This document shows, piece by piece, positions 1 through 13,690 of a stretch of DNA of 64,000 nucleotides. Each line of letters begins with the position of its first letter. Position 1 is the first letter of the stretch. Source of the stretch: Elmis aenea. Taxonomy: Eukaryota > Arthropoda > Insecta > Coleoptera > Elmidae. The stretch lies in the NCBI GenBank assembly GCA_947652605.1, contig OX393576.1, forward strand, positions 61,728,966-61,792,965. The letters are read 5' to 3'. The notes under the pieces were generated by a model that searched no databases, was not told the DNA's origin, and worked only from the letters and a program-made list of their open reading frames with translations. The translations under genes were made by a program, and so were the position numbers.

Positions 1-35
1 CCTAACAGTAGAAGGACTCAAGACTAAATAAAAAA
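1..35 (+). mobile_element. LINE 3' tail, cut by window edge
   Basis: The first bases (CCTAACAGTAGAAGGACTC, then an A-rich tail) match the reverse complement of the 3' end of the LINE fragment near 57246-57266. This looks like the 3' terminus of a + strand copy of the same non-LTR family whose body lies outside the window. Confidence 0.45.
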
Positions 36-1215
36 TTAATTTAAAATAGTTCTTAAACGATGACATAATATTTAAATAAACAAAATTGATGCTATCATCT
101 CTTGTTCATAAAAAAAAATGGGTTTGGTGCTATACAGGTTCAGAAAATTGACCAGGCGGAGCCAAATTTACTCCAACTTAATTTTTTAAGTTTTTGTCCT
201 AGCTTTCCGTGAATCTAGTCAAATTACAGTCAGCTTTTTGGTCAGTGGTCTTAATAAAATTTAAAATATTTTATTTGATGTATCAGTAAATGAGATAACA
301 AAAAAATCTTAATTTTATGCTGAATATTTATCAATTATGTACTCATAATCTGAAATTGCATACAAAATTATTTTAATAACTCATTTGAATGTAATCGTCA
401 TCTTTAACCTACTTATGATAACTACATCGCCTGGTAGCGTAAAACCAATACTAATGATTTTTAAACAATTTTCATTTAACTAATTCAAATACCATGTACT
501 AATTCTACAATTCTCATTTTCAAGTTATAAATTCCGGCACGGAGTCCCCGCACTTTCAAAGCAAATACAACCTCGATTATATAAGTACCTAAAGTGTCAT
601 ACGCGTGTTAACTTTTTTGTGTCATGTAGGACCTCCCATTGAACAACATCTACGTAGGCTACGTCTGCAATCCTCAATTAACTCTGTCTGTACGCAGGTT
701 TGTAGACGTTTAGCGCTCGGCACGTTCATGAACAAGGCTGATTCATTCATTACAACCGAGGAATATTAATAAATAACGAATAAATTATCACTAAACATAA
801 TTTACCTACAAGGAATGTTAGTTTGGTTATTAAATATTATTAAAATTATCACGGTAATTTCAAAGAAAACAGTTAAAAGTTGTTCAATAGTGAAATGTTG
901 CTAATGATTAACGATTATGTAAAACAATAATCTAAATAATCATTGTCTTTAAAATGAAAGAAAAAAACTTTATTAAAATCGCTGCTGGAAAGAAGAACTG
1001 TAATTAATTCGTCGCTATAAACGTTCCCATTAAAATAATTAGTGCGTTCAGTTTGATTTAAAATAATTAACACTCTAAAAAAACACCTTTCTTTCACGTT
1101 CTTATGATTTCCGTTTCTGCTTAAAAGTAACAGGGAAATAATTATTCAAACACAGATAACTGATCTGATTTAAAAGACACTTATTTAACTTATATCTTCA
1201 TTGTTTATGTTGTGT
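36..1215. other. AT-rich intergenic DNA, nothing recognised
   Basis: No long open frame, no splice-compatible coding segment and no clear inverted repeat was seen. Short open frames here are AT-rich and low in information. Confidence 0.5.
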
Positions 1216-2040
1216 TTTTAAACCATTCTTCTTCTTCTTAATCGGTTCCTTTTGTACCTTTCGGTGTCGAGGTATGCTTTTCTATTTCTGTGTTATGTTT
1301 CTCCACTCCTGCCTATCGTTAGCTAATTGTGGCACATCCCTCTAGCTGACTCCTTTTTCTTCTAGTCTCTGCCACTTCTTTTTCCATTTTATTCTTGGTC
1401 TTCCTCCATTTCTTTTTCCCTCTATCTGCATTTTCCATCCTATTGTCACGTATCTACTTTCTGGCATGCTTAGTAAATGTCCAAGCCATCTTAATTGATT
1501 CGTCTCCATCTTTTCATAATATCTGTTACTCCTAGGTTATTTCGAATTTTTCGTTACTGATTTTATCGATCAGTCTACATCCCTCTATTCTTCTCAGAAA
1601 TCTCATTTCCTGTACCTGTATTCTTTGTTTTTGTTTTTGAGTTAGTGTCCAAGTTCGTGAACTGTACGTGAGAATGAGTACGTACACTTATTAAAAACTC
1701 GCGTCTTCGTTTCTTTTGATATGTCCTTGCTTATCAAACATTTATTAGTGGCGTAGTAAAATTTCGTCGCTGCCGCTATTCTGTTGTTCAGATCTTCTTC
1801 CAATTTACCATTCTCTGCAATTATTGTTTCTAAATATTTAAAATTTGCTACTTGTTTTATCTTTTTTTGGTCTAGCATAATTGTAACTGGTTCATGATTT
1901 TTCGCTATAACCATAACCGTTGTCTTTATTATATTAATATTAATATTATATGTACTTAATGTATCTGCCCATATGTCGAGATTGAATTGCAAGTCATTTT
2001 CGCTTTTAGCTAATAGCACCACATCATCTGCAAAAGCTGG
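1216..2040 (-). mobile_element. 5'-truncated LINE (RTE-like) reverse transcriptase C-terminal fragment
   Basis: On the - strand, translation starts at the reverse transcriptase active-site block (FADDVVLLAKS, about 2040-2010). It continues through a block of the type FKYLxTIIAENGKLEEDLNNRI that is common to insect non-LTR retroelements. The frame is lost near 1645. In another frame it resumes with residues resembling WTLTQKQKQRIQVQEMRFL and RRIEG, then a lysine/arginine-rich tail ending at a CTT-repeat terminus near 1225. Everything upstream of the FADD motif is missing, the usual result of incomplete target-primed reverse transcription. It is dead: truncated and frameshifted. The clade (RTE-like) is from memory of similar insect proteins. 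Confidence 0.75.
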
Positions 2041-2866
2041 TTTTTAAATCCACTACACTAGATTTAAAAGGCTGATTTAGTGAAATTATTGACTTATTAG
2101 AAAAGTAGGTAGAATACTTTAATGTAGAAATGCAGTAGTCAAGTAGGTAGAATAGTTTAATGTAGAAATGCAGTAGTCAAATTATTTCATTATGACAAAA
2201 AGAAAGATGGAAGCTAATGGGCAATAACTTACTTGTCAAGATCCTTATCAAATTTATTGTCCTCGAATAGATTACAAATACTCTTGGAGGAAAAGATATT
2301 ATGGTTAAAAATAAAGCAATTTATAACATATAAAATCTTGGGAAAAATTGTGAACATTAAAGGAAACCTTCCTTTAATGCAAAATTAACGAAAGCATCAG
2401 AATATCTAAAAGGATTTTTAACATGATTTTTTTTAATCACTTTTTTGGGTCGGACAGAAATACCGAAACATCATTTAATTTACTGTTGCTTGTGAACCTT
2501 AAATTGTAACGATAGACTAAAAAATCAGTAAAGATATAAGATTTATGAATAAAAATGTATGAATAAAAATGTATGGTAGAACAAAAAGAGAAGGGTAAGA
2601 AACGAAATACATAGAGAACAACTGAAGATTTCATGTGTAGAAACAACAATACAATAAGTACAATGAAGATTACTAGGAAAAAATGTAGCATGGAAAAAAA
2701 ATTAAATAAGGAAGGATGAAATGAAAACGAGGAGAATATTAAGAAGAATTTTAAAGGAAGAGATAAAGATAGCTGCAGATGTAGGAGAACTCAAATGGGG
2801 ACAAACATGATAAAAAATATGAGGAAAGCCATCCAGTAGCAGAAAATAAAACCTCACACCAAATAG
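2041..2866. other. AT-rich spacer, nothing recognised apart from a short direct repeat
   Basis: A roughly 40-bp stretch around 2105-2180 (AAGTAGGTAGAATA followed by TTTAATGTAGAAATGCAGTAG) is present twice in tandem. No coding segment could be supported. Confidence 0.45.
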
Positions 2867-2867
2867 C

Positions 2868-3563
2868 AGGGAAGGTCACGATACGTTGTCGCTAGAATTT
2901 GATTAAGGCTGTGTTTATTGCATCAAAACTAATAATGCTTTCAGAGTTATACGTGCCACTGGCCATTTTCTTCGGAAAAATAGGGGAAAAACTGATACGT
3001 TAAATAATAAAAGTATTTTTTGCGATCGCGTTGGCCATGAAACCGTCGAAGACAACGTCGAAAATCTTCTATTTACCAATGCGCGCATCCTTTGCAAGTA
3101 AAATGGTGCAAAGTTTTTAGAAAGATCTTAAACAGTTCCGGAGAAAAAACGCGACAAACGAGGCCCTTGTAAAAACGGTTTACCCTATCTTAAACGCCCA
3201 TGCAAGTCGCATAGATTTGGTTATACAACTTCTCAAATTATAGCGCTTATGCAGGGGTTTCGTTTTTGACGTTTTTCTCCGGAACCGTTAAAGATTTTTT
3301 CAAAAACTTTTTACCATTTTACTAACAAAGGATGCGCGAATTGGTAAATAGAAGAATTTCGACTTTGTCTCTTGCGGTTTCATGGCCACCGCGATCGCAA
3401 AAATTACCTTTATATACCAATTTTTCAGTTTTTCCCCTCTTTTTCCAAAAGAAAAGGCCAGTGGCACGTATAACTCTAGAAAACATTCAGTTTTGATGTC
3501 CTTGATGCAATAAACACAGCCTTGTTCAAATTCTAGCGACAACGTATCGTGTATACCCTCCCT
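2868..3563. mobile_element. Long-palindrome element (about 0.7 kb)
   Basis: The two halves are inverted copies. CACGATACGTTGTCGCTAGA from 2877 pairs with its complement ending about 3552. The pairing continues inward through TGTGTTTATTGCATC, GCCACTGGCC, GCGATCGC and CTCCGGAAC on both sides. Outside that core the flanks still match weakly (AGGGAAGGT / ACCCTCCCT), so the termini are approximate. The arms have drifted by a few percent plus indels. It has no transposase and is a non-autonomous foldback or MITE-type element. Confidence 0.65.
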
Positions 3564-4657
3564 TGTTAGTTAAGAACAACTTATCTTCTTTACTTAGGAT
3601 TTGGAGAGACACCAAGAACCCCAACTGTTGTTTTTTTTGTTATTGTCTTTTATTTTGCTTTCAGGTGTTGGTAAAATATAATTGTCGTTCTTTTACCTGT
3701 GTTTAAATAATTCGACTTATTACAAAGTAATTTGGATACCTCTGTTTAAGCAATTTTTTTGTTCAACAAATGTTTAGTATATTTAACGCAATAAATGCAG
3801 ATCTTAATAGACGTCAAACTTAATTTGATTTAAAACTAAAATTAAATAGAGTCACCCAAAGATCGGATTCATCAGGCATATATAAAAGTATAACCGGAAT
3901 ATACTTCATGGAATCTATCAAAAATATTCAGCAGATAGTTAAATTCTTTGCTAACGTTTGCTCATTAGCAAGCAAAAAAAGTCCCACTGTGCTCCTTGTA
4001 TTTAGTTTATCGCTTTTTTAATCTTCGGCGACACTAACAATCCTTTGTTGTACGCACTGACAATTTATATCTGTAAAGATTATCTCTAAGCTTGTAAGAA
4101 ATATCCTGCTGACATATTGACACATATCTGCCTTTCGATTTTCTACAAATTATATAACAACAATGCAGACAAAAGACATAATATACATAATGGTTTTTTC
4201 TTGTGTACCTACCAATGATGTAGTTCTCCAGGTATAGCCATCGGAGGGGGAACTCGTCTACTGAATGAACTTCGTCGCGTTGCACATTCAGAACGGAAGA
4301 CAGCACGACTCCGGTTTTAAGTTCAGTGGTTCATTTACATCTATATTTGTACAAATTAATACTCGAATAACCAAACACGAACTGAAAGTAGCACTAGAGT
4401 CTACCGAACCGATTAATTACGATATAACCTACAACTGATGTATTATCAATTAGTTTTGTTTAAATTGTGCATAATAAGAGGTTTGTAGATACGCAATATT
4501 GTGTAAATCATTATTACATAAATTTACAAGGCAGAAATAAAGATTAAAAATGGTACTGGTTTATCCTCCAAATGAGGTTATTAATATTTTTACAGCACAA
4601 CGAAAATTATGAATTTTAAAACCGAAATTTTGAAAATGTTTTCGAAAGTCTACACTA
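3564..4657. other. Intergenic DNA, nothing recognised
   Basis: No coding segment with splice sites could be assembled. The - strand open frame at 4034-4306 shows no family resemblance. Confidence 0.4.
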
Positions 4658-5919
4658 CAGGGTGTTCACCCAATGCGTATTACTTTCATGGTTGCTTTAT
4701 TATCTAGCATAGAAAAAAGTTTTAGGACACAATTTGTTGGAGATCATAGAATACATAATCTAAGACTATTTTCAGTTATACAGAGTGTTTGGTTTCTGCG
4801 CACCGATGTGCAGCTTTTTTTACTTTAAATACAAATGTTCATTATTGAATATGTGAATCAAAACTAAATAATATTATAATATGACTGTCTCACTAGTAAT
4901 CTCAGACAAAAATAGTTTATTTATTAACGCAAAATTATTGAAACAGGTGCAGGAAGTCTTAAATAAACATGTTTTTAATTAAAATATTTAAAAGTAGACT
5001 TTCTAAGATTTACAAGCTGTCGATATCGTTTATATTTATACTAACAGCCCCTACGGATTATTTTTTTAAAGCTTAATAGAATTAAATAACCACATTCTTA
5101 AAGCTGTACTTACCTTAAAGTTTTAAATGTTTTTTTCTCATATTAAAGCAGTAAATAAATGACTAAACAGTCTTTAATTAATGTTGATTAAACAGTCATA
5201 ATAAAAACGTGTTTTTATTTAAATATACGATAGAAATTTGCAGCCTAAGAGAAAAATTGAAATTAAATGTATAATTTCATTAGAGCTTACTATTTAAATT
5301 ATTGTAAATTTTGTATTTTTAGCAATTTATCATTAAAACGACGATAAATCAAGAAATATTAGTTGTAGACGTAATACAACCTTATTTTATTTTTTTTAAG
5401 ACAATCACATTATCTATAAATAAAATACATGGCATTCCATTTATAAAAATCGACTTTATTCGTGTTTAAAATTTAGCTACACGGACCGACAAAAACAAAC
5501 ACCCTGGGTACTATTTAAAAAGTTTAATTGTTCAGAAGGCACTATAAGAGTATTGTTAACAAAACCACCAAATTATTTTACACTGACGTTGTTAAATCGC
5601 TCAATATGAATATTTTGTTAAAGATCGGTAACCGTCAATATTTTAAGTTTTTTAAAATAATTCAAAAATTATTAATTTTATGTACATAAAACCTTTTACA
5701 TTTCTTAAAGAGAATTCAATTTGGAATGTCAAAAATAAAAAACATACAGGGTGTTGTATTTAAAGTAAAAAATCTACACATCGCATCGGTGCGCGGAAAC
5801 CAAACTGTTTAGGTAAAATATGTATTCTATGATCTCCAACAAATTGTGTCCTTAATTTTTGTGTATGTGCTGAATAGTAAAGCAGCCATGATAGATATTC
5901 GCACTAGGTGGACACCCTG
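4658..5919. mobile_element. TA-flanked palindromic element, family CAGGGTGTTCACC
   Basis: The left end is TA|CAGGGTGTTCACC (TA at 4656-4657). The right end is GGACACCCTG|TA (TA at 5920-5921). Long inverted arms pair inward: ACACAATTTGTTGGAGATCATAGAA on the left matches its complement at about 5827-5852, and a second pair (GCGCACCGATG / CATCGGTGCGC) follows. TA duplication and CAGGG ends are typical of non-autonomous Tc1/mariner-type elements. No transposase coding was seen. Confidence 0.75.
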
Positions 5920-5921
5920 TA

Positions 5922-7894
5922 TACGCATTAAAAATAAGCGTTAAAAAATGTTTGATTTGACCAAAACGACGCAACAAAAATCTTCCTGACGATCAAAATA
6001 AAATCCTCCACGTACAAAATTTTTCAAGTGTTTACTACTCAGCAAAATTATTGTTTTCATGTTGTTAAACGTTTGATATATTTATAATGTTGATTTAAAT
6101 TGCTCTTATTTAAAAGCAAAAAAGTTCGTGTTTTGATTCGATCTAGGAGGGAAAAAAAACGTATTCGCCTGTAAGTTCAAAAAGTTATAAAAGTTGTGAA
6201 CTTAAAAATGCTTAATTTCTGTATAATACTAAGAACACTTAATTATTCAAGTCTTGTAAAACTCGTTGCTCATGTTCTTAGAAGAACAGTTGTTCGACAT
6301 ATATTTTTAATTAGTTTACTCAATTCTACATTTAAAAATATAAAAGATTACCACCTAATATTCTCCTGTTCAACTTACGAAAAAGTTTTTGTAAACTAAT
6401 AATTAAATTACTTTTATTTCAAAAACACCGCTCTGAAAAGTAATGAACCGCTTTAATTGAGTGTCGGTGCAAAAAGAATTGTGGTTGCATAAGCAGGGAC
6501 AATTACGTGTGACCCACCAGGAGGTCCTGTGAGTCTCCACAATTGGTTCGGACGGTGTTAATAAAGAGAGGCCAAGATTCAGGAAGTGAAAATAGTGGGT
6601 CAGTGTGGTTGGCAGCTCGATGGAATGTCGACTGACCTTGACTTAGTGCGGACAGGTTGTAATGCATAGTATCTTCCTAGCAGGATATCGTCAGGATAAT
6701 GTGTTAACCAATTAAAGCTTACACATTTTTTTAAAGTAATCGATTTTCGTTACCAGATTTTTTGTCTAGACCGGAACGCAAAAAAAAAAGTTACTTCGCC
6801 TCTCTTAATCTTAAATACCACACAGGATACAAATAAATCCGACTAGACGGTATAATTACGCCAATGAAGTAATAATTATATAATTGCTTTCTTTACGAGG
6901 TTATTTTTGTTTTCGACGTCTGAAAATCCAACCGTTTCATAAATAAATTGTATGTAATTCAGGAACAATAAAATGTAATACATCTCTCAGGTGTAAGATA
7001 ATGGTCCATCAGGTTACGATATACAAAAAACGGACAAAAGCAAGGCACGTTCCTTAATTTCTGTAAACAATAATTTTATCAAAATATTGTCAAAACGCTT
7101 CAAGTTATAAAGTTTCGATCCATTACCCAATAGGTCGCACGGTTATTCTGTGATGAAACAGAACTGAAGTAGGCATTTTTTTCATAATAACACGCGCTTA
7201 TCGGCATAAGATCGTTGTAGAGATACCTTTTGATGAGGCTACAAATTAAAATTAAGCAAGTTATGTAAGTTACGACTGACCATAAAAATGTTTAGTTTCG
7301 TGGTCTCGTGTTCTCATTTCTTAAGATATTTAATTAAACTTTTCCCCACATATTTTATGAAGTAAAATGTGAATAGGAAATTTCAAAAAAGTTATTTGCC
7401 CTTCCTGTTTCATACTAAAGCTCAACATCAGTTAGATTTTTGACCTTGGAGTAGTAATAAGAAAGTTGGGCAAGAAAATTAAAAACCTTACTGGAACTTG
7501 ACCAACTTATTTGGAATTCGACTGGTTTTTAAAGAAATTCATTTGGTATTCTTAAATTTGAGCTTGTTATTTTTTATATTTGGACTATGCAGAGTATTAA
7601 GTTAAACAAAAACTGTGTCGAGCTGGATACAAGAAATTTAAAAACATATTTAAATGCATTATGCAACTTTTATCATTCAGATCAAGATTATATTATCAGG
7701 TTTTTATTAAATGCACTTGTATAATTTTTTATGGCGTTTTTAACGTGTATTTAAAAATAGTTTGATTTAGTTCAGATATTTTTCGGTTTTTCTCAAAGAA
7801 AAGTGCAAATACTTTACAGTCCTTGCAAGGTAATACATTTTCATTAACAATTTTGAAAGGTCTTTTAAACGATTTGAAGATAATTAATTGGTTT
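5922..7894. other. Intergenic DNA, no gene supported
   Basis: About 2 kb with no recognisable coding segment, and no inverted repeat pair found by eye. The open frame at 6196-6399 is AT-rich and has no family features. Confidence 0.4.
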
Positions 7895-8085
7895 ATACCG
7901 GGTGTAACTGGGTTCTGGTACACCCCCTTTTTTTCTTTAGTTTTGATTTTAGATAGATGGAATTTTGTCGAATGATGTGGGTAAGAAACCGAATTATTTG
8001 AACATATGTACGCTATTATTATTTCACTTCCGGTTTCGCCGGAAATTACGCTAACTTAGTTATTTCAAATGGAATACCCTGTGTA
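7895..8085. mobile_element. Solo arm of the foldback-type element seen at 25.4 and 28.1 kb
   Basis: GTAACTGGGTTCTGGTACAC followed by a C-rich then T-rich run, ACATATGTACGCTATTATT and TTCCGGTTTCGCCGGAAATT, closely parallels 25415-25560 and, inverted, 28085-28245. Only one arm is present here. A 22-bp inverted repeat (GCAATTTTGGATACAACAGC and its complement) follows at about 8107-8175. Confidence 0.55.
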
Positions 8086-8187
8086 TTTTTACATTTTTGG
8101 AAAGAGGAGGCAATTTTGGATACAACAGCACCATTTTGGTTAATTTTTATAATATGTTGCTGTTGTATCCAAAATTGCGTCCCAGTA

Positions 8188-9400
8188 CAGGGTGGTCCAA
8201 ATTCGATGGGATTGCATGGGTATCTCGGTTAATATTTAAGATAGAGAAACGGTTAAATTACCAAAAATGTGCAGTTTTTTGAGACAAACTCAGAACCGTT
8301 TTCAAAAATATTCTATCATTTCCGGTTTTCGAGTTATCGAATAAAAAGTGTTTTTTTGTCATATTAATAATGTGTCATATCTCCGTTATTGTTGTAAATA
8401 TCGAAAATATTTATTAAGATTATTTTTAGATATTTTTATGTTTAATTTAATTATAGTTAAAAAAAAAATTTACGCCCGCTGTTAAAAAGTTATGACACAA
8501 AATTACCTTTTTTTAAATGGAAGCGATAGTTGGCTATGACATATTTAAATTCCTAATTTTTTTCTCATTCCAAATATATAAGAGTCGATGTATTTATTTT
8601 TAATAATACGCAAGTTATGAAGGTTTTTTAGGTTTTTTTTCTAAGAAAATCATAGTAGGCTATGAAAACATAAACCAAACAAGGTGTAAAACCTTACAAA
8701 ACTCATGTGGTACAAGTTACCAATGTTTTTTAATTTGTTGTGGAGATAAACATTGTAAATATTTGAAAATAAGAAAACAACGGTATCAGCAGTAATGTAG
8801 GATATTGTTGTTTATCTTATGTTCAAAAAATTTCGTATTTATCTCAATAACAAATTAAAAAACCTTGGTAACTTGTACCACATGAGTTTTATAAGGTTTT
8901 ACACCTTGTTTATTTTTTGTTTTCACAGCCTACTATGATTTTCTTTTAAAAAAAACTAAAAAACCTTCATAACTTGCGTATTGTTGAAAATAAATACATC
9001 AACCCTTATATATTTGAAATGAGAAAAAAATGAGGAATTTAAATAGGTCATAGCCAACTATCGTTTCCATTTAAAAAAAGGTAAGTTTGTGTCATAACTT
9101 TTTACCGGCGAGCGTAAAATATTTTTTTTTAGTATAATCAAATTAAACATAAAAATATCCAAAAATAATCTTTATAAATATTTTTGATATTTACAACAAT
9201 AACGGAGATATGACACATTATTAATATGACAAAAAAACACTTTTAATTCCATAACTCGAAAACCGGAAATGATAGAATATTGTTGAAAACGGTTCTGAGT
9301 TTGCCTCAAAAAACTGCACATTTTTAGTAATTTAACCGTTTCTCTATCTTAAATATTAACCAATATACCCATGCAATCCCATCGAATTTGGACCACCCTG
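8188..9400. mobile_element. TA-flanked palindromic element, family CAGGGTGGTCCAAATTCGAT, copy 1
   Basis: TA|CAGGGTGGTCCAAATTCGAT starts at 8188 and its complement ends at 9400, followed by TA. The two halves are nearly perfect inverted copies for almost 600 bp each, so the single strand would fold into a giant hairpin. The loop is around 8800. Copy 2 is at 37403-38611 and a right-half fragment is at 48298-48492. There is no transposase, so it is non-autonomous, with Tc1/mariner-like target choice. Confidence 0.85.
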
Positions 9401-9479
9401 TACAGTGTGCATAAACTATGTAGGTACAATATTTATTATAATAATATATTTAATAATAATCAATTCATATCAATAAAAC

Positions 9480-10619
9480 CAGGGACTAAAAACGAAAAAA
9501 ATTCCGTTCGTTTCTGTTCGGAACGAAAACAAAATATATCGTTTTCGTTCTAACCGAAAAAATTCTTTTTTCGTTTTCGTGAACCGAAATAATAACGGTT
9601 AAAACCGGTTTTACAATATTTTTTTGACGTCAAAAAATCAATTTTTTTCTAGTCACCACAACCCTGTAAATACGATAACAATATTTGCGTCTCAACTAAA
9701 ATATAAACGATGACGATGGGGTTTGATGCTCAGGGACAGCATATTTTAGACTAGAGAACCATCGCCATATTAAATTTACCAAATCGTTAAACACATTAAC
9801 ATTTAACCATTTTATTAAGTTTAACACCCGTAAGGTGCAAAAACACAACGTGATTAGGTTAAATTAGACACACGATCTTTATCAAAAAATATGAAAATAT
9901 AGCAAGTGCTGTTTTAACTTTCTTTTAGTACTAAAAATCTATGCATTTGAATTAAATAAGATCCTGCTGTTATTATTTAAAAAGACAAAAGAATGAATTC
10001 AAGTGGATAATTTACTAAATGTTATAAATAAAAAAGATAATAAAAAAAAACTTATATTAGCTTGAAATATACTTTAACTTCATAGTTTGTACATACCATA
10101 CAATATACATTTTCACATTCCGTTAAATCTTACTAGCAACACATCTTCCAATAAATCTTCGTTTACATTAGTCCTTTTCGAAGTAAGAATAAATTTTACT
10201 ATTATTATGTCTAAACGCAAATAAAACATACACATTAATAATATACATATATCCAATCAAGTGTATATTCTATATTGATGATCTAAAAAACAAATTAGAA
10301 ATAGAGAATATCTGTACCGTTAATTGTGTTACACGAAATTGCAAGTATAAACAATAAAGTTGTTAATACATATTCACGTAAATATATGGAGAAAAGTGAA
10401 GCTCACTTATTTCAAGTGAGATTTTTTACTGCCTCGTGGAGTCTTCCCAGCACAGAAGTAAATTCGCGTTTGTGTTTAACAAATAAAATTGAAATAGCGA
10501 CAAAACCGGTTAAAACCGGTTTTGGAAAATATTTATTTCGTTTTCGTTCTTGAACGAAAAATAATAATTTCGGTTAATTTCGTTTAACGTTTTCGTTTTC
10601 GTTCCGTTCTCAGTCCCTG
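9480..10619. mobile_element. hAT-type non-autonomous element, TSD AATAAAAC
   Basis: The ends are CAGGGACTAAAAACGAAAA and, inverted, CGTTCTCAGTCCCTG. Perfect 8-bp direct repeats AATAAAAC flank it (9472-9479 and 10620-10627). The subterminal regions are rich in repeated AACGAAAA/TTTTCGTT and AACCGGTT words. An 8-bp duplication with CAG-starting termini is the hAT signature. No transposase was found inside, and the short open frame at 10326 has no family match. Confidence 0.85.
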
Positions 10620-10627
10620 AATAAAAC

Positions 10628-12615
10628 TATAAAATACTATTTCAAAAAGCCTGCTTTTTCTATTGGGTTATGTAACAAAACTCGTCAAACAATTAATGAA
10701 TTTGTAATGTTTTTATCTTTATTTTAATCAGTTGCAAGACGAAAGAGACTGGTCAGAAATCTTAGACTTTTATTAAAGAAATCTAATACTAATAGAGAGT
10801 AATGTAATATTATCTGTCTATAGCAATATCAAATTAATTAGTAATCTTGGAAATGTATCATTAAATAACACACACGTATTTGTAGATTTTTGCTGTTGAC
10901 GAAACAGAGCCAAGTTGTTAATTATACAGGAATTAGAACTAAAGAAAAACAATATTTAGGCTTTATTTTTGGTTTACGTAAGTGAAAAGAGGGTCATTCA
11001 TTTCGGTTAACCCTTTTTAAGTTAATGCATGTTACAGCAATTGCTATTTGATGATTTGTTTTTGTTTTTGTCAATGTTAAATAAGTTTTCTTGTAAACGT
11101 GTTTTTTACAAGATTGTACTTGCCTCATATATTAAAAAACAAGTTTAAATCTATCTTTAAGAAAATAGTTGAGTAAATCTTGTCAAATTTTCGATTTCGG
11201 AAGGAATAATTTACGAGCACTGATGAATTAGATTGGATAAGATTATGCGCGCAGATCTTGTAACGGTATAAAGTGTTTATATTCTCACGTCTCTCTTTGT
11301 GGTTTCCATATGATTAAAGTGTATCAGTTTAAAAGGCTTAACATATTATATCACACATCCTTTTGAAACCAATCAGTGATCATAATAGCCGAAACTGACC
11401 TTAAAATATTCGCAATATGTCCACCAGTATTGAAGTTTTTGCCACAGTGTACATGATTTGAACGTTTTTGTTTATTGATTCATAGTTTATTGTTCGATCT
11501 TTGTGGCCATAATCGTTTATGTTTTAATTAACGTTCAAGTTTCGAACAAAGACGATACTTCAGTTATCTTTTACAAAAACGAACAAGACTTTAATGAAAT
11601 CTTATTAATAGCTGATCGAAAAGAATTCCTATACGCCCGGTCAGTAATTTTGGTGCTTAATATTAATTGTATCGTCCCATCTAGCTAATGGTAGTTTCAT
11701 TTACATTTTTATTTAGTTACACCTACGCGTTTGTTAGGAAGAAAACTCCCGTAACGATTTTGTGGAAGGCCTAAACCACTTTAATTTGTATTTGTTTTAT
11801 TTTCTGGGTGTGTCTCTCTAAACCTTGGCCTGCTTTAAATTTCTATAATGTGTTCGACTGACCACGATGTTAATATTCTAAACAACTCTTCAAATCCGCG
11901 TTCGTAAATTAACGATACGAACAGATTTATTTTTATGAGGAAATCGTTTTTGATTGGCTTTTATTTAATAAAACAAATTCGTTTTTAATTAGACACTTCA
12001 CAAAAAACGTTCATAAAAGCTTGCTTTTTGTTCTAGTTGTTTTCTTTCTTGTTAACACAAATTTTCTCGTCGGAATTATTCAATAAATATTCATGTTATT
12101 AAAAACAATTAAAACCTATAACAGTTGAAAATGAAAGAAAGTTTTGTAGAATGCTGATTCTAAATGACTTTTTTTCTCTTTCAAGTAATAGACAATTTAA
12201 TAGATTTATTGTTCTCTTAAAATAGTCTACTAACAAAACTACAGTATTGCACTCATTTGTTTTTCATAAATTGTAATTTAAGTAATTTGATTCTGATCGG
12301 TAATTGTTTTAATCATCAGACACTGGATGTAAACGAAATCAGATCCTCTCCATTTACTATTCTTTTAGTTTCTAATTTAAGCAAAACAAAGTTTAGATGT
12401 TAGATGTGCATAATATCAGATTATTATTTCCGGTTTTTCATGAAATGGCTGTAACAATGTTATTTTATTTGAAAATTCTTTTATAAGTTTACATTTTAAA
12501 AAAGAAAAAGAAATTATCAATACGACTGCATTATTTTGAAAACTGTTACTAGTGTGTGTTTGAAATTTTAAGCTAATTGCTTTGGTTAAAAAAAAAACTT
12601 TGTTTCGTCAAAAAG
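10628..12615. other. Intergenic DNA, nothing recognised
   Basis: No coding exon, repeat pair or RNA gene could be supported. Confidence 0.4.
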
Positions 12616-13426
12616 GGCGCACTCGAACTGCAGAAATTTTAATCACTTGTACTTAAGTACCACTCGAACTGCAGAAAGTAATTAAGCATGAGAGCTAAGC
12701 CGATACACGAACTGCAAAAATTCTATAAATATACCTTTCCTGGAATTTCGTCTTTACGTAAGCGGACAGAAATGGTTGGAGTATTCCTAAATATTCAGCA
12801 CTTGGGAAATGAAATTTTAAAAAATATATAAGATATTTTATTTGTCAATAATATATACGTAGTAATTACTTAATATAAAAATTCTACAGTCTGAAAATTT
12901 AAAAACAACATTTAACAAAATCTACTTGAGTAGGTAATCAAATTATCTTTGTATTGTTCAACTTTTTTTCTAAATATATATGGCGATTCAGAACGTTTCT
13001 TCGTGGAGTTTGATTGATGCAATTAACACTGTTAATCTTAATATAAGAATCTGTCTGAATATTTATTAAAGTATGCATAAAAACGTAATATTTACAACTT
13101 TCGTGAACAAGCTGTTCTTTTCCACGCTCAATGATCATTATCTCCATTTCATTTATTATCAAATATTAGCTTGTGTAAATCGAAATTTATATTAATAACT
13201 AAACACTTACCTATCATACTTACCGCATTGTATTTATACCTATAATCCTATAAAATTACCTGTTCATTGAGCAAATTCTAGAATTAATTCTTGGAACATT
13301 AAAGTAGGGTCTACCCATATAATCAAGGGTTCGAAAATATTTTTATGCAGTTCGAGTGTAGGATTAAGGCATGGTTATAAGAGTTGGTAATGATGAGATT
13401 AGAATTTCTGCAGTTCGTGTGCACCG
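12616..13426. mobile_element. MITE with CACTCGAACTGCAGAAA termini
   Basis: The left end (GGGCGCACTCGAACTGCAG, about 12615-12633) and right end (CTGCAGTTCGTGTGCACCGG, ending about 13426) are inverted copies differing at a few positions. The word CGAACTGCA recurs subterminally at about 12663 and 12707, and inverted at about 13348. The exact boundary and target duplication are unclear, so the superfamily is not assigned. Confidence 0.65.
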
Positions 13427-13690
13427 GTCAAAAACATGCATAGACTTGTTGGAGTAATATATTTGTATCCATTCTGTATATAACATGAATCAATAATTTC
13501 AAGAAGAAACAATCAACAATTTCAAACTGTTTATGTAGTTTTGCAAATATAATAACTGTGTGTATCTCCTTAATATTGTAATGTTTGTGGTCAAGAGTGA
13601 TTACGATACGCCTACAAGCTGATAATGCTTATAATAGGAAACCCATAATTTGTTTAGTTTTGCAGTTTACGTCAATAGTTTAGGGCAGAC

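Noticed and set aside
6196..6399. Small gene at 6.2 kb
   Set aside because: AT-rich codons, no domain, no neighbours; a chance frame.
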